The notes under the pieces are model-generated. The model did no database searches. It was not told the origin of the DNA and was given only the letters and a program-made list of their open reading frames with translations. From Actinokineospora spheciospongiae (lineage in GTDB: Bacteria > Actinomycetota > Actinomycetes > Mycobacteriales > Pseudonocardiaceae): 64,000 nt of DNA. The DNA lies in assembly GCF_000564855.1 (NCBI RefSeq), contig NZ_AYXG01000241.1, positions 62,001 to 126,000 on the forward strand. The letters are read 5' to 3'. This document shows positions 1 through 8,502 of this stretch, piece by piece (positions within the stretch are counted from its first letter, which is position 1; the number at the start of each line of letters is the position of its first letter). The translations under genes were made by a program, and so were the position numbers.

Positions 1-251
1 CCATGCTGGGCCTGCCCGCCACCGAGATCCCGGTGGACTTCGCCGCCGTGGTGCAGAAGATGATCACGCTCAAGGGCATCTACGGCCGCGAGATGTTCGA
101 GACCTGGTACGCCATGTCGGTGCTGTTGCAGGGCGGGCTGGACCTGGCGCCCGTGATCACCCACCGCTTCCACCACACCGAGCACGAGCGGGCGTTCGCC
201 ACCGCCCGCGCGGGCAACTGCGGCAAAGTCGTCCTGGATTGGGAGAGCTGA
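1..251 (+). CDS. tdh: L-threonine 3-dehydrogenase, C-terminal part (cut by window edge)
   Basis: Only the last ~82 residues are present; the reading frame is open to the left edge, so the N-terminus lies outside. The tail contains [11 protein letters not shown], which matches the conserved C-terminal segment of zinc-dependent threonine dehydrogenase of the MDR alcohol dehydrogenase family, and ends in a KVVLDW strand typical of that family. The enzyme oxidises threonine to 2-amino-3-ketobutyrate with NAD+. The stop codon directly abuts the kbl start, so the two form one operon for threonine breakdown to glycine and acetyl-CoA. The catalytic zinc ligands cannot be seen because they lie upstream. 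Confidence 0.9.
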   Translation, partial: MLGLPATEIPVDFAAVVQKMITLKGIYGREMFETWYAMSVLLQGGLDLAPVITHRFHHTEHERAFATARAGNCGKVVLDWES

Positions 252-1436
252 ATGTTCGGCCGGCTACGCGAAGACCTGCGGACCACCCTCGGCGAGATCC
301 GCGAGGCGGGCCTGTTCAAGGACGAGCGCGTTCTCAAGTCCCCGCAGCGCGCCGCGATCCAGGTCGCCTCGGGGAACGTCCTGAACTTCTGCGCCAACAA
401 CTACCTGGGCCTCGCCGACCACCCGGCGCTGGTGGAGTCCGCCCAGCGGGCGCTCACCGACTGGGGCTTCGGCATGGCGTCGGTCCGCTTCATCTGCGGG
501 ACCCAGGAGCCGCACAAGGAGCTGGAGCGCAGGCTGTCGCAGTTCCTCGGCACCGACGACACGATCCTCTACAGCTCCTGCTTCGACGCCAACGGCGGCC
601 TGTTCGAGACCCTGCTGTCCGATCAGGACACGATCATCTCCGACGAGCTGAACCACGCCAGCATCATCGACGGCATCCGGTTGTCCAAGGCCCGCCGCCT
701 CCGCTACCGCAACCGCGACATGGCCGACCTGGAAGCCCAACTCCAGTCCGCCCAAGACGCCCGCTACCGCCTCATCGCCACCGACGGCGTCTTCTCGATG
801 GACGGCTACCTCGCCCCCCTCGACGAGATCACGGCCCTGGCGGAGAAGTACAACGCCCTGGTCATGGTCGACGACTCCCACGCCGTCGGCTTCATGGGCG
901 CAACCGGTGCGGGCACCCCGGAACACTTCGGCGTCGGCGACAAAGTCGACATATACACCGGAACCCTCGGCAAGGCCCTCGGCGGCGCCAGCGGCGGTTA
1001 CGTGGCCGCCCACCAGGAAATCGTGGACGTCCTGCGCCAGCGCTCCCGCCCCTACCTGTTCTCCAACTCCCTGGCCCCCAGCATCACCGCCGCCGCCCTC
1101 ACCGCCCTGGACCTGATCACCCCGGACCTCCTGGACCGCCTCCGCGCCAACGCGACCCACTTCCGCACCCGCATGACCGAAGCGGGCTTCGACCTCCTGG
1201 CGGGCGAACACCCCATCATCCCGGTCATGATCGGCGACGCGGCCGAGGCGGGCCGCATGGCAGACCTCCTGCTGGCCCAAGGCATCTACGTGATCGGCTT
1301 CTCCTACCCGGTGGTGCCGCACGGCAAGGCCCGCATCCGCACCCAGATGTCAGCCGCCCACACAGCGGAGGACATCGACCGCGCCGTCGAGGCGTTCATC
1401 GCTGCCCGCGCGCTGATGCAGCCTGACAACACCTGA
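252..1436 (+). CDS. kbl: Glycine C-acetyltransferase (2-amino-3-ketobutyrate CoA ligase)
   Basis: A full-length, 394-residue PLP enzyme of the alpha-oxoamine synthase family. It converts the unstable tdh product, 2-amino-3-ketobutyrate, plus CoA to glycine and acetyl-CoA. Visible family marks are [14 protein letters not shown] near the N-terminus, the [11 protein letters not shown] segment, [11 protein letters not shown], and the PLP-lysine motif GTLGKALGG at about residue 240. It begins with no gap after the tdh stop, so translation is probably coupled and product channelling between the two enzymes is plausible. The long open frame at 239..1426 is only its shadow. Confidence 0.96.
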   Translation: MFGRLREDLRTTLGEIREAGLFKDERVLKSPQRAAIQVASGNVLNFCANNYLGLADHPALVESAQRALTDWGFGMASVRFICGTQEPHKELERRLSQFLGTDDTILYSSCFDANGGLFETLLSDQDTIISDELNHASIIDGIRLSKARRLRYRNRDMADLEAQLQSAQDARYRLIATDGVFSMDGYLAPLDEITALAEKYNALVMVDDSHAVGFMGATGAGTPEHFGVGDKVDIYTGTLGKALGGASGGYVAAHQEIVDVLRQRSRPYLFSNSLAPSITAAALTALDLITPDLLDRLRANATHFRTRMTEAGFDLLAGEHPIIPVMIGDAAEAGRMADLLLAQGIYVIGFSYPVVPHGKARIRTQMSAAHTAEDIDRAVEAFIAARALMQPDNT

Positions 1437-1501
1437 TCCCTTGGGGTGAAACCCCGGCCGCGCCCGCCGGAATCGGCCACGGGCGCCCTTAGATTCACGG
1501 C

Positions 1502-2395
1502 ATGACTTCCAAGTCCAAGGCCTGTGGCCGGGAACTGGGCGCGGCCCTGCGGGCGCACCGCGAACGGGCGGGCCTCGGTCTGAACGAGCTGGCCCGGGTC
1601 CTCGGTTGGGACCCGGGCGTGCTGTCGCGCCTGGAAACCGGCGATCGGACCATCTCCGAGGTGGACATGGTCCACCACCTCGCCCGCTGCGGGGTTTCCT
1701 ACGAGGGCATCACCGAGCTGGTCCCCTTGGTCAGGGCTGCCAACTTCGCTAATGGCCACTGGCTTGCCCCGCACGCCCCCATGCTGGATGAAGCTGTGCG
1801 CTCCCTGGTCTTCCACGAGGCTTCTGCCACCGCCTCGCACAGCTACGAGCCGCAGATGATCCCGGGCCTGCTCCAGACCGAGCGATACGCGCACGCCATG
1901 ATCGGCGCCGAAGGGGGACACACCCCGGAGGAAGTGAACTTCCACGTCGGCGCTCGGATACAGCGCCAGCGGGCGCTGCACCGGGGAGACGCGCAGTTCG
2001 TGTTCTTCATCCACGAACACGCCCTCCACCTGATGATCGGCGATGCGGCGGTCATGCACGAGCAATTGCTCAGCCTGGTCTTCGCCACCGCTTCCCAGCG
2101 CGTGGTGGTGCGGGTGATCCCCGCCTCGGCGGGAGAGCGCTCGGTTTTCGGTGGTGCCTTCCGCGTGTTCAGCTTCGCCGAGAGCAGGCCCCTGGCCTAC
2201 CTCGACGGCTACATCACCGGCCTCTTCATCGAAGACCTCGCCCAAGTCCAGCGGTACTGGAAGCTCTTCCCTCGGCTCGACGCGGTCGCACTCGATCCAG
2301 GACAATCCCGGGACGTGCTCGCCAAGCTGGCGAGCAGGTACGACCACCCGGGAGACAGGCATGGCCGACACCACCTGGCGCAAGAGCAGCTATAG
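1502..2395 (+). CDS. XRE-family DNA-binding protein with DUF5753 domain
   Basis: 297 residues. An N-terminal helix-turn-helix lies at about residues 12-70 (RERAGLGLNELARVLGW, then PGVLSRLETGDRTIS). A DUF5753-type ligand/partner domain follows (about 100-275), recognisable by YEPQMIPGLLQTERYA, VGARIQRQRAL and the VRVIPASAG strand. This architecture is greatly expanded in actinomycetes and is nearly always followed by a DUF397 gene, as here; such pairs have been described as regulator/antagonist or toxin-antitoxin-like modules. The start codon lies right after a TAGATT-like -10 box with no Shine-Dalgarno, so the message may be leaderless. The 3' end overlaps the next gene by 35 bp. Confidence 0.88.
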   Translation: MTSKSKACGRELGAALRAHRERAGLGLNELARVLGWDPGVLSRLETGDRTISEVDMVHHLARCGVSYEGITELVPLVRAANFANGHWLAPHAPMLDEAVRSLVFHEASATASHSYEPQMIPGLLQTERYAHAMIGAEGGHTPEEVNFHVGARIQRQRALHRGDAQFVFFIHEHALHLMIGDAAVMHEQLLSLVFATASQRVVVRVIPASAGERSVFGGAFRVFSFAESRPLAYLDGYITGLFIEDLAQVQRYWKLFPRLDAVALDPGQSRDVLAKLASRYDHPGDRHGRHHLAQEQL

Positions 2396-2552
2396 CGGCG
2401 GTGCCAACAGCGACTGCGTCGAGGTCGCGCTGACCGGCGCCAACACCCTGATCCGCGACTCCAAGAACCCCTCCGGTCCCCGCCTGAACCTGCCCGCCCC
2501 CGCATGGCGAGGTCTGCTCGCGAAAACCATTGCCCCGGCTATCTCTACATAG
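2361..2552 (+). CDS. DUF397 small protein, partner of the upstream XRE regulator
   Basis: 63 residues beginning MADTTWRKSSYSGG, the signature opening of DUF397 proteins, followed by DCVEVAL and a VRDSKNP-like IRDSKNP strand. The ATG at 2361 is preceded by GGGAGACAGG and lies inside the 3' end of the XRE gene, so the two are co-transcribed and probably translationally coupled. DUF397 proteins are usually thought to bind or modulate the paired XRE-DUF5753 regulator; that role is inferred from the family, not from anything unique here. The C-terminal AWRGLLAKT resembles the usual AWxxFLxxVK ending but is followed by a short extra tail. Confidence 0.85.
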   Translation: MADTTWRKSSYSGGANSDCVEVALTGANTLIRDSKNPSGPRLNLPAPAWRGLLAKTIAPAIST

Positions 2553-2553
2553 C
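2538..2553. promoter_or_regulatory. Inverted repeat in front of the PadR gene, candidate operator
   Basis: GCTAT-CTCTAC-ATAGC is a perfect 5-bp inverted repeat overlapping the DUF397 stop codon and lying 13 bp before the PadR start. PadR proteins usually autoregulate from palindromes near their own promoter. The short arms make this a modest candidate. Confidence 0.4.
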
Positions 2554-2565
2554 TAGAGTTGGCCC

Positions 2566-2922
2566 ATGGCCGGTCCACCGTTCCGCATCACCGCGGCGAC
2601 GCTGGACGTCCTGGAGGCCCTGCTCGGTCCCGATGACCAGCTCTACGGCCTCAAGATCGCCCAGAACGCGGGCCGCAAGACCGGCAGCGTCTACCCGATC
2701 CTGGCCCGGCTCGAAGAGGCCGGCTGGGTGGTCAGCGAGTGGGAGCTGGACGAGCCGAGCGCGCGCGGTCCCCGCCGCCGCTTCTACCGCCTCAGCCCGG
2801 ACGGCCTCGGTGGTGCCCGGGCGTTGCTGGTCGAGCGCCGGGGGGCGGTCCGGCAGCGGACCTCCACCCCGTCCCGGGGGTTCGCGCCCCGGCCCGCGCC
2901 GGAGTGGAGGGGGTGGCGGTGA
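2566..2922 (+). CDS. PadR-family transcriptional regulator
   Basis: 118 residues with a winged helix-turn-helix. The run LLGPDDQLYGLKIAQNAGRK, then GSVYPILARLEEAGWV and the basic/aromatic wing PRRRFYRLS, is the PadR domain. It is of the short (about 100-120 residue) subtype that lacks the long coiled-coil dimerisation arm of the larger PadR gene in this window. Its stop overlaps the GTG of the next gene (GTGA), so it is co-translated with that small membrane-associated protein, an arrangement frequent in actinomycetes. The effector ligand is unknown. Confidence 0.85.
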   Translation: MAGPPFRITAATLDVLEALLGPDDQLYGLKIAQNAGRKTGSVYPILARLEEAGWVVSEWELDEPSARGPRRRFYRLSPDGLGGARALLVERRGAVRQRTSTPSRGFAPRPAPEWRGWR

Positions 2923-3569
2923 ACCCGGTCATCGCCTTCATGTTGGGCGGTCTGCTGGTGCCGATCGTCGTGGCCGAGTGCGGGGAGGTGTCCCCGGCGC
3001 TGGCCAAGGCCCTGCTCAGGTGGGGTGCTCGGCGGCTGCGCTCGGCGCAGAAGACCGAGCGCTACACCGAGGAGTGGCTGGCCGACCTCGACCAGGTGCC
3101 CGGCAAGCTGACCAAGCTGCTCTGGGCCTTCGGCGTCGTCTTCCTCGGCGTGGTGCGCCTGCGCGAGGCCCGCCCCGGCCTGGACTGGACACCGCGCGAA
3201 CCGGCCACCCCGTTCGCCACCGACTCCCTCTTCGGCCGGGGAACCCCGCAGGTTCGGCACCGCCCGTTCGCGGTGCCCGCGCCCCGGGTGCCCCGACCCT
3301 CCCCGCCGCCCGCGCACAGGTGCACCGCGCGCTGCGACTTCTTCTGCTCCGAAGGGCGGCGGGCCTGCATCCCCGTCCTGGGTGAGCAGGCGCCGGAACC
3401 GGTCGTCCGGCCGCAGCCGCTCCCACCCCGGGCAGGCGGTCCTGGTTCACCGGGCAGCGACCAGCGGTTCGGGAGTCCACCCGCCGGGTACGGCTTCCAG
3501 GACGACTTCTACAACGAGCTCCTCTACGGCAAGCCGGGCAAGGCGGCCCCGCCGGTCATCGGGCTCTGA
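2919..3569 (+). CDS. Conserved actinobacterial hypothetical protein, PadR-associated
   Basis: 216 residues from a GTG that overlaps the PadR stop in a GTGA; the longer upstream frame is not used because it would lie inside the PadR gene. An N-terminal hydrophobic segment (VIAFMLGGLLVPIVVAE) is followed by a conserved core, ERYTEEWLADLDQVPGKLTK with a further hydrophobic stretch FGVVFLGVVRL, a signature I recognise from many short actinomycete proteins next to PadR genes. The C-terminal half is proline-rich and low complexity. Probably membrane-associated; no function can be assigned. Coupling to the PadR gene suggests it is the regulator's partner or target. Confidence 0.72.
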   Translation: MNPVIAFMLGGLLVPIVVAECGEVSPALAKALLRWGARRLRSAQKTERYTEEWLADLDQVPGKLTKLLWAFGVVFLGVVRLREARPGLDWTPREPATPFATDSLFGRGTPQVRHRPFAVPAPRVPRPSPPPAHRCTARCDFFCSEGRRACIPVLGEQAPEPVVRPQPLPPRAGGPGSPGSDQRFGSPPAGYGFQDDFYNELLYGKPGKAAPPVIGL

Positions 3570-3575
3570 CCCGCC

Positions 3576-4298
3576 TCAGTGCAGGCCGACCTCGCGGGTG
3601 AGGTCGGCCAGCATCGACTCGAACAGGGGCTCGGCGTTCGTCAGCGGGAACGGGACCTGGCCGAAGACCTCCAGCGCCACCTGACCGTAGAGCCGCACCC
3701 AGAACTGCAACAGCGCGTAGGCCATGCCCGTGCCCAGCAGGTCGGCGGGCAGGTCCACCCCGCTCCCGTTGATCGTCGCGAGAAGGTCGTCGCGGAAGCC
3801 GGTCAGGTCTGCGCGCAGCGGGTCGGGCACCGACTCGTCCGGCCTGCCCAGCAGCAGGCCGGTGGCCAGGACGCGGCCCGCGACCGCCAGGAAGACGCGG
3901 CCGAAGCTGTCCTTCTCGACGCTGTGCTGCTCGGCCGGGCTGCCCGAGGGTGAGGCGAAGACCAGGGCGAACTCCTGCGGGTGGGCCAGCGCCCACGCCC
4001 GGAACCCCCGGCACAGCGTCAGCACCCGGCCGAGGTGGTCTTCCTGGGGCACGTCGGTCAGCGCCGACTCCAGGTCCGCCGCCAGGTCGGTGCACACGTC
4101 TCGGCGCAGGTGGTCGATCAGGTCTTCTCGGGAGGCGTAGTAGCGGTACAGCGCGGGGGCGGTGATGCCCAGCTCCCGGGCGATCGCACGCAGGGTGACC
4201 GCTTGGGGGCCGTCGCTCACCAGGAGTGCTCGGGCCTGGGAGCGGATGTCCCGGTCGGTGTCGGCTCGGCCACGGTCACGTCTTGTGGCCTGCGTCAT
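3576..4298 (-). CDS. TetR-family repressor divergent from the MMPL exporter
   Basis: 240 residues. The N-terminal TetR DNA-binding domain (about 10-60) shows DIRSQARALLVSDGPQAVT, then GITAPALYRYYASREDLIDH, a canonical recognition helix. The C-terminal ligand domain resembles the WHG/TetR_C type, with a conserved LYGQVALEVFG helix. It is transcribed away from the MMPL gene 135 bp to the right, and two copies of a GTGAAC..TGTTAA element lie in between. The simplest reading is a ligand-responsive repressor of the exporter and of itself. The inducing molecule is unknown. Confidence 0.88.
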   Translation of the reverse strand: MTQATRRDRGRADTDRDIRSQARALLVSDGPQAVTLRAIARELGITAPALYRYYASREDLIDHLRRDVCTDLAADLESALTDVPQEDHLGRVLTLCRGFRAWALAHPQEFALVFASPSGSPAEQHSVEKDSFGRVFLAVAGRVLATGLLLGRPDESVPDPLRADLTGFRDDLLATINGSGVDLPADLLGTGMAYALLQFWVRLYGQVALEVFGQVPFPLTNAEPLFESMLADLTREVGLH

Positions 4299-4317
4299 CT
4301 CTGGTCTCCGGAATCTT

Positions 4318-4358
4318 GTGAACGGTGTTAATCAATAGTTACCGTGAACAGTGTTAAC
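4318..4358. promoter_or_regulatory. Two repeated operator-like sites between TetR and MMPL genes
   Basis: GTGAACGGTGTTAA (4318-4331) and GTGAACAGTGTTAAC (4344-4358) are near-identical and start 26 bp apart, in the only AT-rich patch of this divergent intergenic region. The second contains AACA-G-TGTT, an inverted repeat. The position fits binding by the TetR protein encoded to the left. Confidence 0.6.
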
Positions 4359-4433
4359 TAAGAGCGTTGTTATCCAGACGGTAGCGGCCCTTCGTGGGGA
4401 TCACCACCGACAAGAGCCATCAGGGGGAACGCC

Positions 4434-6554
4434 GTGTTCCGTGCGTGGGGTTCGGCCGTGCACGTCCACCGCTGGTTGGTGCTGACGATCGCGTTGGTGC
4501 TGACCGTGGGCGGTGGGCTGTGGGGGCTGGGCGTCTTCGACAAGCTCACCCAGGGTGGTTACGACGACCCGGCCAGCGAGTCCTACCGCGTGGACCAGGT
4601 CGTCGAGCAGGAGTTGGGGCAGAAGCCCGCCGAGGTCGTCATCCTCTACACCGCCGCGAACGTGGACGACCCGGACGTGGCGCGGAAGGTGACCGCGAGC
4701 CTGGACGCGCTGCCCGCGTCGGCGGTCGCGCAGCGGGTCGACTACTGGTCCACCCGGCAGGCCGCGCTGGCCACGCCGGACAAGACCAGGGCGCTCGCCA
4801 CCATCTCCCTCGCGGGCGACAGCACCGACGCGCGGCAGAAGGCCTACGAGCAGATCGCCGACCGGCTGGAGGTCGACGGTGTGCGGACCGAGGTGGGCGG
4901 GCAGGTGCCGACCGAGGTCGCGATGACCGAGCAGTCCACGTCGGACCTGGTGGTCGCCGAGGCCATCTCGCTGCCGATCACGCTGATCCTGCTGGTGGTC
5001 ATCTTCGGCACGGTGGTGGCCGCCTCGCTGCCGGTGCTCGTCGGCGGGTTGTCGATCTTCGGGTCGCTGGCCGTGCTGCGGCTGCTGAGCCTGGGGCTGG
5101 AGATCAACACCTTCGCCGTCAACGTGGCGACCCTGCTCGGGCTGGGCATGGCGATCGACTACGGGCTGTTCACCGTGGGCCGCTACCGGGAGGAGCTGGC
5201 GGCGGGCGCCACCCCGCAGCAGGCCGTCGCGCGGGCCATCGCCACGGCGGGGCGCACGGTCGCGTTCTCGGCGACGCTGCTGGTCATCGCCCTGGCGGGA
5301 CTGCTGGTCTTCCCGATGGACTTCCTCCGGTCCATGGCCTACGGCGGCATGTCCGCCGTCGCCATCGCCGCCCTGCTGTCGCTGACGCTGCTGCCCGCGC
5401 TGCTGTCGATCCTCGGGCACCGCGTCGAGAAGGGCGCCGTGCCGTGGCGCAAGAACAACGGACCGTCGGAGAACGGGCTTGTCGGCAGGCTGGCGGACGC
5501 GGTGATGCGCAGGCCGGTCTGGTTCGCCGGGGCGATCGTCGCCGTGCTGCTCGTGCTGGCCGTCCCGTTCACCGGCGCCACCTTCGGCACCGCCGACGAG
5601 AAGCAGCTCCCCCCGGGCGACCCGCACCGCGCCACCGCCGAGACCATCGCCACGAACTTCCCCGCCGCCTCCAACAACACCGCCACCGTCCTGCTGCGCG
5701 GGGTCGACGAGGCGGGCGTGCAGGCGTTCACCGCCGAGGCGAGCAAGATCCCCGGTGTCCTCGGCGTGGCGCCCAAGGGCGCCAAGGACGGCGTCGTGGC
5801 CCTCACCGTGCCGTTGCAGGGGGACGCCGCATCGCCGCAGAGCCACGACGCCGTGGTGGCCCTGCGCGAGCTGCCGTCCGGCGGTGAGGTGCTTGTCGGC
5901 GGGTTCCCCGCGCGCACCGCCGACCAGTTCACCTCGATCAGCGACGGCGTGCCGTGGATGGTCGGCACCCTCGTCCTGGCCACGCTGGTGCTGATGTTCC
6001 TGGCGTTCGGGTCGGTGCTGCTGCCGGTCAAGGCCGTGGTGATGAGCGCGCTGAGCCTGTCGGCCACCTACGGCGTGCTGACGTTCGTGTTCGAGGACGG
6101 GCACGGCGCCGGGCTGCTCGACGTCACCCCGCAACCCATGCAGGCGGGGATGCTCGTGCTCGTCGGCGCGGTGGTGTTCGGGCTGTCCACCGACTACGAG
6201 ACGTTCCTGCTGTCGCGGGTGGTCGAGGCCCGCCACACCGGCCTGTCCACCCGCGACGCCGTCCGCACCGGACTGGTCCGCACCGGACCGATGATCACCG
6301 CCGCCGCCCTGCTGCTGGCGGTCGTGACGGGCGCGTTCGGCCTGTCGAGCCTGCAGAGCATGCGGCTCATCGGCGTCGGCATGATCGTCGCCCTGCTGCT
6401 GGACGCCACGGTCGTGCGGCTGCTGCTGGTGCCCGCCGTCATCCGCCTCTTCGGCGACCGGGCGTGGTGGGCACCCGCCCCGCTGCGCAGGCTCCAAGAG
6501 CGGGCGGGGCTGTCGGAAGTGGAGACCCCGAACCGCGAGCTGGAACGGGTCTGA
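4434..6554 (+). CDS. MMPL-family transporter (RND-type exporter)
   Basis: 706 residues starting at a GTG preceded by AGGGGGAAC. It has the duplicated MMPL layout: an N-terminal membrane helix (LVLTIALVLTVGGGLWGLG), an extracytoplasmic domain, a helix bundle containing LGLGMAIDYGLFTVGRYREE, a second extracytoplasmic domain, and a second bundle with VFGLSTDYETFLLSRVVEAR. The Asp-Tyr pairs in these two motifs are the proton-relay residues of RND transporters of this class. Likely cargo is a lipid or lipophilic metabolite or drug; the sequence does not say which. Regulated, by inference, by the divergent TetR gene. Confidence 0.92.
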   Translation: MFRAWGSAVHVHRWLVLTIALVLTVGGGLWGLGVFDKLTQGGYDDPASESYRVDQVVEQELGQKPAEVVILYTAANVDDPDVARKVTASLDALPASAVAQRVDYWSTRQAALATPDKTRALATISLAGDSTDARQKAYEQIADRLEVDGVRTEVGGQVPTEVAMTEQSTSDLVVAEAISLPITLILLVVIFGTVVAASLPVLVGGLSIFGSLAVLRLLSLGLEINTFAVNVATLLGLGMAIDYGLFTVGRYREELAAGATPQQAVARAIATAGRTVAFSATLLVIALAGLLVFPMDFLRSMAYGGMSAVAIAALLSLTLLPALLSILGHRVEKGAVPWRKNNGPSENGLVGRLADAVMRRPVWFAGAIVAVLLVLAVPFTGATFGTADEKQLPPGDPHRATAETIATNFPAASNNTATVLLRGVDEAGVQAFTAEASKIPGVLGVAPKGAKDGVVALTVPLQGDAASPQSHDAVVALRELPSGGEVLVGGFPARTADQFTSISDGVPWMVGTLVLATLVLMFLAFGSVLLPVKAVVMSALSLSATYGVLTFVFEDGHGAGLLDVTPQPMQAGMLVLVGAVVFGLSTDYETFLLSRVVEARHTGLSTRDAVRTGLVRTGPMITAAALLLAVVTGAFGLSSLQSMRLIGVGMIVALLLDATVVRLLLVPAVIRLFGDRAWWAPAPLRRLQERAGLSEVETPNRELERV

Positions 6555-6671
6555 GGAGGACGGGGCCGCGCACGGACCGCGCCACCGGCGCCGATCGCTC
6601 GGGGGGCTACGCGACCGACGCCGGTGGACACGGAAACCGACCCGGGTGCGAACACCCGGACCGGCACCCGG

Positions 6672-6692
6672 GGCGGGCCACGGGGGCCCGCC
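6672..6692 (+). terminator. Weak hairpin downstream of the MMPL gene
   Basis: GGCGGGCC and GGCCCGCC form an 8-bp perfect stem around ACGGG, 117 bp after the MMPL stop. There is no T-run. It could be a transcription terminator or simply GC-rich structure. Confidence 0.35.
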
Positions 6693-6787
6693 ATCGGGAC
6701 TCACGTGCGACCGGTTCCCCGGGCGCACAAAACAGTGACGCACATTGTGGCACCGCGGCTCCCCGGTACCCCGATATCGTTCACACT

Positions 6788-6803
6788 TGCGTACGTTCGC
6801 AAT
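6788..6803. promoter_or_regulatory. Near-perfect palindrome before the ribokinase gene
   Basis: TTGCGTACGTTCGCAA is symmetric at 14 of 16 positions and sits 30-45 bp before the GTG start at 6833, where an operator would be expected. No regulator gene is adjacent on this side, so the protein that binds is unknown. Confidence 0.45.
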
Positions 6804-6832
6804 TGGCAACGGCCGCTGACTAGGCTCGATCC

Positions 6833-7690
6833 GTGGACGACACCGTGGTGGTTCTCGGCTCGGCGAACGCGGACCTGGTCGTGGCGGTCCCCGCCAGACC
6901 CGCCGGTGGCGAGACCGCCCTCGGCTCCGACGTGGAGACCATCCCCGGCGGCAAGGGCGCGAACACCGCCGTCGCCGCGGGCAGGCTCGGCGCCCCGGTC
7001 GCCTTCGTCGGAGCCCTCGGCACCGATGCCCACGGCGACCTGCTGCTGGATTCCCTGCGCTCGGCCCACGTCGACACCACCCGGGTCCGCCGGGTGGACC
7101 GTCCCACCGGGACCGCGTTCATCACGGTGACCCCGGACGGGGAGAACTCCATCGTCGTCTCCCCCGGCGCGAACGCCGCACTCACCCCCGAGGACGTCGA
7201 CCTCACCGGCGCGGCGGTCCTCGTGGCGTCCCTGGAGGTCCCGCTGCCGGTGGTGGAGCACGCGGTGGCGCTGGCGGCGGCCGGGGGTGTCCGGCCCGTC
7301 CTCAACCTGTCCCCCGTGGCGGACCTGAGCCCGCGGACCCTCGCCGCCCTGGACCCGCTGGTCGTCAACGAGCACGAGGCCCACGCCCTCACCGGCGGCA
7401 CCGGCGACCTCCTGGCGCTGGGCCCGCGCACCGCGATCATCACGCGCGGCGCCCGGGGTGCCCGGGTCCTCACCCCGGAGGGCACGACCGACATCCCCGC
7501 CCCCGCGGTCGCCGCCGTGGACACCACCGGCGCCGGGGACGCCTTCGCGGGCGCGCTGGCCGCCTCCCTCGCCACCGGGACCACCCTCGAAGAGGCGGCG
7601 CGCACGGCGGTCCTGGTCGCCGCCATCTCCGTCACCCGCCCCGGCGCCCAACCCTCCTACCCCACGGCCGACGAACTGGGCCGGGGGTAG
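6833..7690 (+). CDS. rbsK: Ribokinase-like PfkB-family sugar kinase
   Basis: 285 residues. The PfkB N-terminal signature is visible as IPGGKGANTAVAAGRLG (about residues 40-57), and the C-terminal anion-hole/catalytic motif as VDTTGAGDAFAGALA (about 223-237) with the catalytic Asp in GAGD. The opening VVVLGSANADLVVAV and the DTTRVRRVDRPTGTAFI strand match ribokinase better than fructokinase or adenosine kinase. It would phosphorylate ribose (or a related sugar) to ribose-5-phosphate in the cytoplasm. No sugar transporter genes adjoin it, so the precise substrate is inferred. A methyltransferase gene follows after 5 bp. Confidence 0.85.
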   Translation: MDDTVVVLGSANADLVVAVPARPAGGETALGSDVETIPGGKGANTAVAAGRLGAPVAFVGALGTDAHGDLLLDSLRSAHVDTTRVRRVDRPTGTAFITVTPDGENSIVVSPGANAALTPEDVDLTGAAVLVASLEVPLPVVEHAVALAAAGGVRPVLNLSPVADLSPRTLAALDPLVVNEHEAHALTGGTGDLLALGPRTAIITRGARGARVLTPEGTTDIPAPAVAAVDTTGAGDAFAGALAASLATGTTLEEAARTAVLVAAISVTRPGAQPSYPTADELGRG

Positions 7691-7695
7691 CGGCC

Positions 7696-8439
7696 GTGTC
7701 CACCTGGCGCGAGTGGCAGGACAGCCCGTGGGGGCGCCTGCGGTACGCGGTGGCGGAGGCGAACCTCGCCCGCCACCTCCCCCCGACCCCGCTGCGCATC
7801 CTGGACCTGGCGGGCGGCGACGGCGCCGACGCGATCCGCCTGGCCGCCCGGGGCCACCACGTCACGATCGTCGACCACTCCCCGGACATGCTCACCGCCG
7901 CCCGCGCCCGAGCCCACGGGGCGGCCCTCACCACCCGCATCACCTGCGTCGAGTCCGACATCCACGCCCTGCCACCGAGCGAGTACGACGCCGTCCTCTG
8001 CCACAACGTCCTGCCCTACGTGGACGACCCCGGCGCCACCCTCGCCGCGGCCCTGACCCACCTCCGCCCCGGGGGCGTGCTCTCGGTCATGACCGTCAAC
8101 CGGCACTCCGCCCCCCTGGTCGCCGCAATCCGCGACCTGGACCCCGAGGCAGCCCTGGCCGCCCTCGACAACCCCCGCGCGCGCACCGAACTCTTCGACC
8201 GGCACATCACCCTGCACACCGCCGAAGAGATCACCGACACCCTCGCCGACCTCGGCTGCCCGCCTCCGTCCCACTACGGCATCCGCACCACCAACGACTA
8301 CATCACCGACAACGCCAAGAAGTCCGACCCCACCTTCTTCGCGGCCCTCGAACGCCTGGAACTGGCCCTCGCCGACCGGCACCCGTACAAGCACACCGCC
8401 CGCCTCTTCCACCTGGTCACCACCAAGCCCCACCGCTGA
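7696..8439 (+). CDS. Class I SAM-dependent methyltransferase
   Basis: 247 residues from a GTG 5 bp after the kinase stop. The Rossmann motif I is LRILDLAGGDGADAIRLA (about 34-51), followed by the acidic motif II end HVTIVDHSPDM and the motif IV region YDAVLCHNVLPYV. The protein resembles the CmoM/SmtA group of methyltransferases, which includes tRNA carboxymethoxyuridine methylation enzymes, particularly in its start WREWQDSPWGRLRY. Substrate cannot be settled from sequence. It probably shares a transcript with the upstream kinase without an obvious functional link. Confidence 0.82.
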   Translation: MSTWREWQDSPWGRLRYAVAEANLARHLPPTPLRILDLAGGDGADAIRLAARGHHVTIVDHSPDMLTAARARAHGAALTTRITCVESDIHALPPSEYDAVLCHNVLPYVDDPGATLAAALTHLRPGGVLSVMTVNRHSAPLVAAIRDLDPEAALAALDNPRARTELFDRHITLHTAEEITDTLADLGCPPPSHYGIRTTNDYITDNAKKSDPTFFAALERLELALADRHPYKHTARLFHLVTTKPHR

Positions 8440-8482
8440 TCCCGCCGAATTCCGCGGCACAGTCTTACTCAACCGTGTTAAT

Positions 8483-8502
8483 ATTTACTCATGCAGGTAA
8501 AT
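8483..8502. promoter_or_regulatory. Inverted repeat across the TetR start codon
   Basis: ATTTAC and GTAAAT flank the ATG of the gene at 8491, in an AT-rich patch with no ribosome-binding site. It suggests autorepression by a TetR dimer that covers the start of a possibly leaderless message. Confidence 0.5.

Noticed and set aside
4401-6809. An 802-codon frame antisense to the MMPL gene
   Set aside because: His/Gln/Arg-rich composition typical of antisense frames; the MMPL gene is convincing.
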